DNA from: Cryobacterium sp. Y57
GTDB taxonomy: Bacteria; Actinomycetota; Actinomycetes; Actinomycetales; Microbacteriaceae
DNA length: 37,688 nucleotides
Reading direction: 5' to 3'
NCBI RefSeq assembly: GCF_002929505.1
Contig: NZ_PJJL01000056.1
Coordinates: 26,513-64,200 of the forward strand
Shown piece by piece: positions 33,414-37,688 of the stretch. Under the pieces are notes generated by a model. That model saw only the letters and a list, made by a program, of their open reading frames with translations, was not told the DNA's origin and made no database searches. The number at the start of each line of letters is the position of its first letter. Position 1 is the first letter of the stretch. The translations under genes were made by a program, and so were the position numbers.

Positions 33414-33899
33414 AGTGCCATCTCCTTCTGGGCCACAGAGACCTGGTGACCATTGTTGGTAGCCGGTTCCGTGGCCGGGGTGAGAATTTCGAGGTTGTGC
33501 ACGCCGTCGTCGAAGGACGCGTTGCGGGGTAGGGACGAGGTTGGGTCGAGACCGGTGACCTCGTCGAGAACAGCATGCGCCTGGTACGCGAACGACCTGA
33601 CGATAGCCGTTCTGCAGTGCGGGGCCATTGCTGAGAAAGATGCCGATTTCGGCCGGACGAGCGCTGGTCGAAGGTTGCTGACCCATTATCTCAGACCACC
33701 TCGAAGGTGAGGGTGTTGGCGTGGCCAGCAGCACGCGGCAGACTTCAAGACTGCCCATGCCGTGCTCAAATTCGGCCGAGAAGGCCGCGTAGTCATCGTT
33801 TTCGACGGGCTCAAATTTGTCGCTGACCTCGGCGTGGTCGTGACCGACGACGGCACCGAGTGGCACAGGACGCCGCGTGATCGGTAGAAAGCCATCCAC
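33410..33899 (-). pseudogene. Gfo/Idh/MocA dehydrogenase fragment with multiple frameshifts
   Basis: Reading down the minus strand, frame 1 gives NDDYAAFSAEFEHGMGSLEV. Frame 3 gives RAAGHANTLTFEVV, a TGA, then DNGSATFDQR. Frame 1 resumes with RPAEIGIFLSNGPALQNGYRQVV, and another frame gives FAYQAHAVLDEVTGLDP, then LPRNASFDDGVHNLEIL, to a stop overlapping the isomerase ATG. Together these make the C-terminal domain of a sugar dehydrogenase with at least three frameshifts, one stop and a probable short deletion. The N-terminal NAD-binding half is absent. A long merged frame through this region into the isomerase is an artefact. Confidence 0.85.
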
Positions 33900-33916
33900 C
33901 GCTCACGGATCGGATG

Positions 33917-35299
33917 TCACCGCAGAGGAATTCTTTCCTTCATCGTGCTTGACCAAGTGCTCAACTGGGTCTCTGGCCTATCGCGCGTCGCCCTGCTCGA
34001 CCAAATCGCGGCCACGAGTTTCGGGAAGCGCCGCTGTAGAGATAATCGACACGAGTGCGAGCAGTTCATATATGCCGCGACAATCCAGATATTGCCCGTC
34101 AACGCGATGAGCGTTCCGCAGATCAGCGGGGCGAAGCCGCCGGAAGTCAACGCGCCCAGCTCCTTCGACGAAGTCACAGCGGCGAGCCGCGAACGGGAGC
34201 CGAAAAGCTCCACCATGAAGGCAGACTGCACGGCATACATGCCCATCACGCCAATGGAATAGGCCAGCACAAAGGCGAACACGACGAAAACGGGACTGCC
34301 TGTGGTGATCATCCAGACGGCCGGTCCCGCGATGATGAGCTGGAAGACGCTTAAGGACAGATATAAGGGCTTTCGACCGAATCGATCGGCCAGCCACCCG
34401 AACAGCGGCACTGTGGCCAGCCCAACGACCGCGGAGACCACGACGGCGAACGCGCCGAGGCCTGGATTGTCCACTGAGATGGTGGCCAGTTGACCAACGA
34501 AGAACACCAGGAAGACCGTTGAGATCCCGTTCTCTCCCCAGCGCATGCCGATGCAGGCCAGCATCCGGCGCGGTGAGTGCTTGAGAAGATGGCCATAAGT
34601 CTCAGCGATCGCGCGGGTCTTGTCTGCCGCGTCGATCTGTTCGAACGTAGGGCTCTCCTGCACGCTTCGCCGCATCCACAGGCCGACGCCGGCAATCAGG
34701 ATGCTGGCGAGAAACGGCAGCCGCCATCCCCAGCTGAGCAGATCGTCTTCGGGCAGAGAATAGACGGCGAGCCAGGCGAGAGATGCCAGCAGGGTGCCGC
34801 CGTTCGTCCCGATTCCTATAAGAGAGCCGATGAAGCCGCGTCTGTGCGGCTGTGCTGATTCGACCAGCATGGTCGAGCTGCTCGAGAGTTCGGCGCCGGC
34901 ACCCAATCCTTGAATGATTCTCAGGAGCACCAGCAGGGCCGGTGCAAGGATGCCGACCTGCTCGTGGGTGGGCAGCAGGCCAATGAGCGTTGACGACAAT
35001 CCCATGACCACGACGGTCCATACGAGGATGTGTTTTCGCCCGACCCTGTCGCCCACCGCCCCAAGGATGATGCCTCCCAACGGGCGCGCGACATATCCGA
35101 CCGAGAATGTAGCCAGGCTCGCGATGATTGCCATCGCAGGTGAAGCCTCGGGGAAGAAGATCTGCTTAAAGACCGTTCCGGCGGCAAGCCCATAGAGGGC
35201 GAAATCGTAGAATTCGAGCGCTGTGCCAAGGGTACCGGAGAAGATATTTTTAAAGCGCTGGCCTTGAGTGAGTGGCGCAGTTCCCACGATCGAGCTCAT
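33917..35299 (-). pseudogene. MHS-family MFS transporter with C-terminal frameshift
   Basis: The ~460-residue product resembles metabolite:H+ symporters of the shikimate, proline/betaine and citrate group. It has FSGTLGTALEFYDFALYG in helix 1, GYVARPLGGIILGAVGDRVGRK in the 2-3 loop, and SWGWRLPFLAS in mid-protein. Near 34060-34070, after LTGNIWIVAAYM, the frame is lost. Skipping two bases of an ATAT run restores ELLALVSIISTAALPETRGRDL and a stop at 33978, the normal family ending. As read, helix 12 is replaced by an unrelated 46-residue tail. The ATG at 35299 suits the family N-terminus, though its ribosome site is weak. A sequencing error at this dinucleotide run is possible. Confidence 0.75.
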
Positions 35300-35327
35300 A
35301 TATTTTTCCAGCTTTCTGCCATACATC

Positions 35328-35357
35328 TTTGTGCTGACAATAGGATGTTTGCACAAA
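35328..35357. promoter_or_regulatory. Palindrome upstream of the MHS transporter, partly like the inositol operator
   Basis: TTTGTGC at 35328-35334 and GCACAAA at 35351-35357 form a perfect 7-bp inverted repeat, 16 bases apart. The left arm continues as TGACA, so TTTGTGCTGACA resembles the start of site 2. It lies 29 bases before the transporter start. Confidence 0.4.
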
Positions 35358-35724
35358 TATAAAAATCCATTAAGTTAGCGAACCAGCGAAAAGGCCTTGC
35401 ACGAGGGCTGCGCCGATCGCACGACTGCGGCTGTCGCCGATGCGATTTCCGGCAACGGTGGAGATGTTCAAGTCGATCTTTTCGGCGTTGCTCGGCGTGG
35501 AGTACGCAGGACCGCGCTCATCGCCGCCAGGGTGGGGTGGATGGGCACATTCAGCTGTGAAGCGTCAGATTGCTTTTGCAATCAGGAGGACAGAGATTCT
35601 CAAATTCCTGATGAACTCATGACTGCGCAAAGCAATTCGTGTACGGAGATGACGACCCTTTTCAAACTGCTCGATGCGCAAATCGCATCGCAGATTAAAT
35701 CATGAAGTGTGCCAGGTGGAGACT
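35358..35724. other. Spacer before the DUF1023 gene
   Basis: No confident gene is seen. A plus-strand frame at 35397-35705 (102 codons from a TTG) has no usable ribosome-binding site and unconvincing composition. No WXG100-type small gene was recognised here. Confidence 0.4.
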
Positions 35725-36543
35725 ATGACCGTAGGTGACATGGCGCTTGCAGGCAACCCTGAGACGGTGCAACAAACAGGGTCAAGCCTGCAACGGCGCA
35801 CCGTGGGCACCGACACATACAACAGCCTCGTATCGGCGGTGACGAGCTTGGGTGGCCAGTCCGGTGCTGCGGTCTCGGTCGAGCGCATCCTGAGCATGAT
35901 CCAGGCTTCGTCCGCGCCAGCCAATTTGGTCCAGAACGCCGACCAGAACTGGGGCGCCGACGTCTCCACCTTCGGCCGTAAGATGACCGACATCGAGAGC
36001 AGAGCCACAAGGGCACGCAGAGATCTTGACTCGGCACGCCAAGACCAAAGCGCCGCGCGGCATCGCTTGAACGAAGCTGACAAGTCCGGCGTTGGCCTTC
36101 CATTTCAGATGCCGCCGATACTCGTACTTGCGGTCAACGGAGCGACCGAACGTATCGCCGGAGCAAAACAACGGCTGGCGGCGCTCGACGAGGAACGACA
36201 GGGCGCCGATTCCTCGGCGGCGGATTCCATCTTGACGCAGCGACAGCTGTACGTTTCTGCACGGAACGCGATGCCGAGCCTCCCGACCATTTCTGCAGGG
36301 GTACGCGTGTCGGCCCTCATGCCCGACGGCAGCGCACGCACGATTTCCGCCATCGACCTTGCGAAGCTCAAAGATCCCACCAGTATCGGAAAAGTGTGGC
36401 AAGGGCTGACTCCGGCGCAACGCGAACAACTCATCGCCGATTTTCCGCTGCTTATGGGCAACCTCGACGGCATCGCGCTGCGTGATCGCAACACCGCGAA
36501 CGTAATCACAGCGAAGAAGCACCGCAGTGAGCTCGAGAAATAG
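35725..36543 (+). CDS. N-terminal half of a DUF1023 protein, ended by an in-frame amber codon
   Basis: The product is 272 residues from an ATG preceded by AGGTGGAG. It is helical: TFGRKMTDIESRATRARRDLDSA to about residue 125 looks like a coiled coil. PLLMGNLDGIALRDRNTANVI near 240-260 is the segment that normally precedes the DUF1023 alpha/beta-hydrolase domain. The frame ends SELEK-TAG at 36541-36543 and continues in the same phase two codons later in the next entry. The region resembles the helical N-terminal modules of WXG/T7SS-associated actinobacterial proteins. No signal peptide is visible. On its own it lacks the enzymatic domain. Confidence 0.7.
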   Translation: MTVGDMALAGNPETVQQTGSSLQRRTVGTDTYNSLVSAVTSLGGQSGAAVSVERILSMIQASSAPANLVQNADQNWGADVSTFGRKMTDIESRATRARRDLDSARQDQSAARHRLNEADKSGVGLPFQMPPILVLAVNGATERIAGAKQRLAALDEERQGADSSAADSILTQRQLYVSARNAMPSLPTISAGVRVSALMPDGSARTISAIDLAKLKDPTSIGKVWQGLTPAQREQLIADFPLLMGNLDGIALRDRNTANVITAKKHRSELEK

Positions 36544-36549
36544 ATTAAA

Positions 36550-37641
36550 ATGTTTCAACTGCTGGAGAAGGAATCCGGGGACGAGCAACTTTTCGCCGAC
36601 AAGATTTCTGGCTTGCACGGCGAGATTAAGAGCCTGGACGCGATCCTCGGCGACCGCAACTGGAAGTACTCCACGGAAGACGACGCGAGCGGTCAAGCGT
36701 TCGGCGAGTACCGAGTTTTTGATGAGAATCAGAAACGATCCGATCAAGTCGGGGCAGTGTTGGTCGGGTTCAACCCGCTTCGCGACAGCATCATCACATT
36801 TCAGGGAACGCTTGACCCGCAGACCGGCAACGTTCCGTCCTGGATGACGCAGGTGGGTGTGGTGGTGCCCGGCACAAACTCGAAGCTCGCAGAATTCACC
36901 GCCGACCTCGACCGCGGCAAGGACCTGTTCTGCCACTCGGGTAGAAGGTCCGGATACTTCACGTGGCATGGAGCACCGATGCCTGAATTTGATCTCCCAA
37001 CCCACGTCGTGGACCCCGCAGAGCAGGGTTTCTCTGACACGGCGGCACCACGACTTGTAGCCTTTTCGAATAGCCTCGCCCTCCCCTCGGGCACAGCGCT
37101 GGTGCCGATCGCGCACAGCTACGGTGCTGCCGTGCTCGGGACTGCGGAAATGCTAGGGCTTAGGGCTGATCGCATCGTCTATGTTGCACCGGCCGGTCTC
37201 GGTCACGACGTGACAGGCGTCGCTGATTTTCCGTACACGCAAGACAAACCCCACTTCGTGCTGCAGGCACGCAACGACACAGTCGTGGGCTGGAATCAGG
37301 GATCATCCATGTTCCAACTCGGTCACGGCAACACAAACCCGCTGGATACGCCCGGACTGACTCGGCTCGAAACGGGGTACCTCGATAATGGCGATCCTGA
37401 CGCTGGCACCATTGAAAGCCCTGGCGGCATGGAAACCCACTCGTCACCGTTCGCAGCGGACAGTACCTCGTTCCGCAACATCACGAACGTTGTCATCGGA
37501 GAGTCTGTTTCGTTGTATCACGCGAACGATGTCGACTGGGTCTACGGCGGACGGACGATGCAGCGTGTCGAGGTCACCGATAGTGGTGCTGGGAAACGGG
37601 AAGAGAAGATGTCGTCGGCGGATTTGTCTAGGGTGGAATGA
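36550..37641 (+). CDS. DUF1023 alpha/beta-hydrolase domain (C-terminal half after the amber codon)
   Basis: The product is 363 residues, in the same frame as the preceding half. DPQTGNVPSWMTQVGVVVPGT leads into the hydrolase fold. The nucleophile elbow is AHSYGAAV with Ser190; the family usually has GHSYG. LRADRIVYVAPAGLGHDV follows, then QARNDTVVG, which may give the acid, and SLYHANDVDWVYGG, which may give the histidine. No ribosome-binding site precedes the ATG at 36550, so this half is probably not made independently. DUF1023 proteins are actinobacterial hydrolases of uncertain substrate. Confidence 0.75.
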   Translation: MFQLLEKESGDEQLFADKISGLHGEIKSLDAILGDRNWKYSTEDDASGQAFGEYRVFDENQKRSDQVGAVLVGFNPLRDSIITFQGTLDPQTGNVPSWMTQVGVVVPGTNSKLAEFTADLDRGKDLFCHSGRRSGYFTWHGAPMPEFDLPTHVVDPAEQGFSDTAAPRLVAFSNSLALPSGTALVPIAHSYGAAVLGTAEMLGLRADRIVYVAPAGLGHDVTGVADFPYTQDKPHFVLQARNDTVVGWNQGSSMFQLGHGNTNPLDTPGLTRLETGYLDNGDPDAGTIESPGGMETHSSPFAADSTSFRNITNVVIGESVSLYHANDVDWVYGGRTMQRVEVTDSGAGKREEKMSSADLSRVE

Positions 37642-37688
37642 TGCAATTCAATGCTCGTGCCGTGCCGTGCCGTGCCGTGCCGTGCCGT
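37641..37688 (+). CDS. Start of a reading frame running into the pentanucleotide repeat (3' truncated)
   Basis: ATG at 37641 immediately follows the hydrolase stop (TGA at 37639-37641, overlapping by one base), with AGGGTGG just before it. It reads MQFNARAVPCRAVPCR to the window edge, entirely repeat-encoded after residue 5. Whether this is a real gene depends on sequence outside the window. Confidence 0.3.
   Translation, partial: MQFNARAVPCRAVPCR
37657..37688 (+). repeat. Pentanucleotide tandem repeat GTGCC, at least 6.4 copies
   Basis: Six perfect GTGCC units plus GT run off the right edge. The unit is not a multiple of three, so slippage would change the frame of any gene that starts at 37641. 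Confidence 0.95.

Noticed and set aside
33414..33899. N-terminal extension of the isomerase to 449 residues
   Set aside because: The extension is a frameshifted dehydrogenase remnant. The isomerase has its own AAGGAG and family-like MKLGVYNA start at 33413.
35397..35705. 102-codon frame before the DUF1023 gene
   Set aside because: A TTG start without a usable ribosome site and no protein-like motifs. It could not be supported as a WXG100-type partner.

Overview
The window is high-GC bacterial DNA with GTG and TTG starts as well as ATG, tightly overlapping genes, and actinobacterial families: PfkB IolC, a Cgl0159-like aldolase, a GntR/UTRA regulator, a DUF1023 hydrolase, and DUF5122-type secreted propellers. 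It most likely comes from an actinomycete, probably Microbacteriaceae-like. That placement is inference; no rRNA or marker gene is present. Both edges fall inside short tandem repeats, so the window may be a whole contig that the assembler broke at repeats.

Region 1 (1-17.8 kb) is a cell-surface polysaccharide locus. It contains three secreted, repeat-rich proteins: a beta-helix protein with a Pro-Ala linker, and two paralogous beta-propeller/FN3 proteins, one of which also carries LamG and PKD domains. There is also a membrane-anchored DUF4352-like protein and a TagD-type cytidylyltransferase. The glycosyltransferases are one GT2 and four GT4. A minus-strand operon (17807 to 11631) carries a polyprenyl-phosphate sugar-1-phosphate transferase, a DUF1972 glycosyltransferase, a CDP-alcohol phosphotransferase, a Wzz/Wzc-type chain-length and tyrosine-kinase protein, and a further glycosyltransferase. 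No flippase or polymerase is in view. The cytidylyltransferase together with the CDP-alcohol phosphotransferase suggests that a phospho-alditol is added to the polymer or its lipid.

Region 2 (18.3-21.6 kb, plus strand) has an M19 dipeptidase, a small reading frame broken by a 16-bp duplication, a GntR/UTRA regulator and iolB.

Region 3 (21.6-31.9 kb, minus strand) is a complete myo-inositol catabolic operon: iolC, a putative iolJ-type aldolase, iolD, iolA/mmsA, iolE-like, iolG, iolH-like and an iolT-like transporter, preceded by a tautomerase gene. With iolB it covers every step from inositol to acetyl-CoA plus a triose phosphate. A near-identical 23-bp element lies upstream of both iolC and the tautomerase gene and is the best candidate operator for the GntR protein.

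Region 4 (32-35.3 kb, minus strand) is a decaying second sugar or inositol module. It holds an MHS transporter with a +2 frameshift in an AT run, a Gfo/Idh/MocA dehydrogenase with several frameshifts, a TIM-barrel isomerase that appears to have lost its metal-site segment, and the N-terminal stump of an inositol-type MFS transporter.

Region 5 (35.7-37.7 kb, plus strand) is a large DUF1023 alpha/beta-hydrolase split by one in-frame amber codon. The start of another reading frame follows and runs directly into a pentanucleotide repeat at the window edge.
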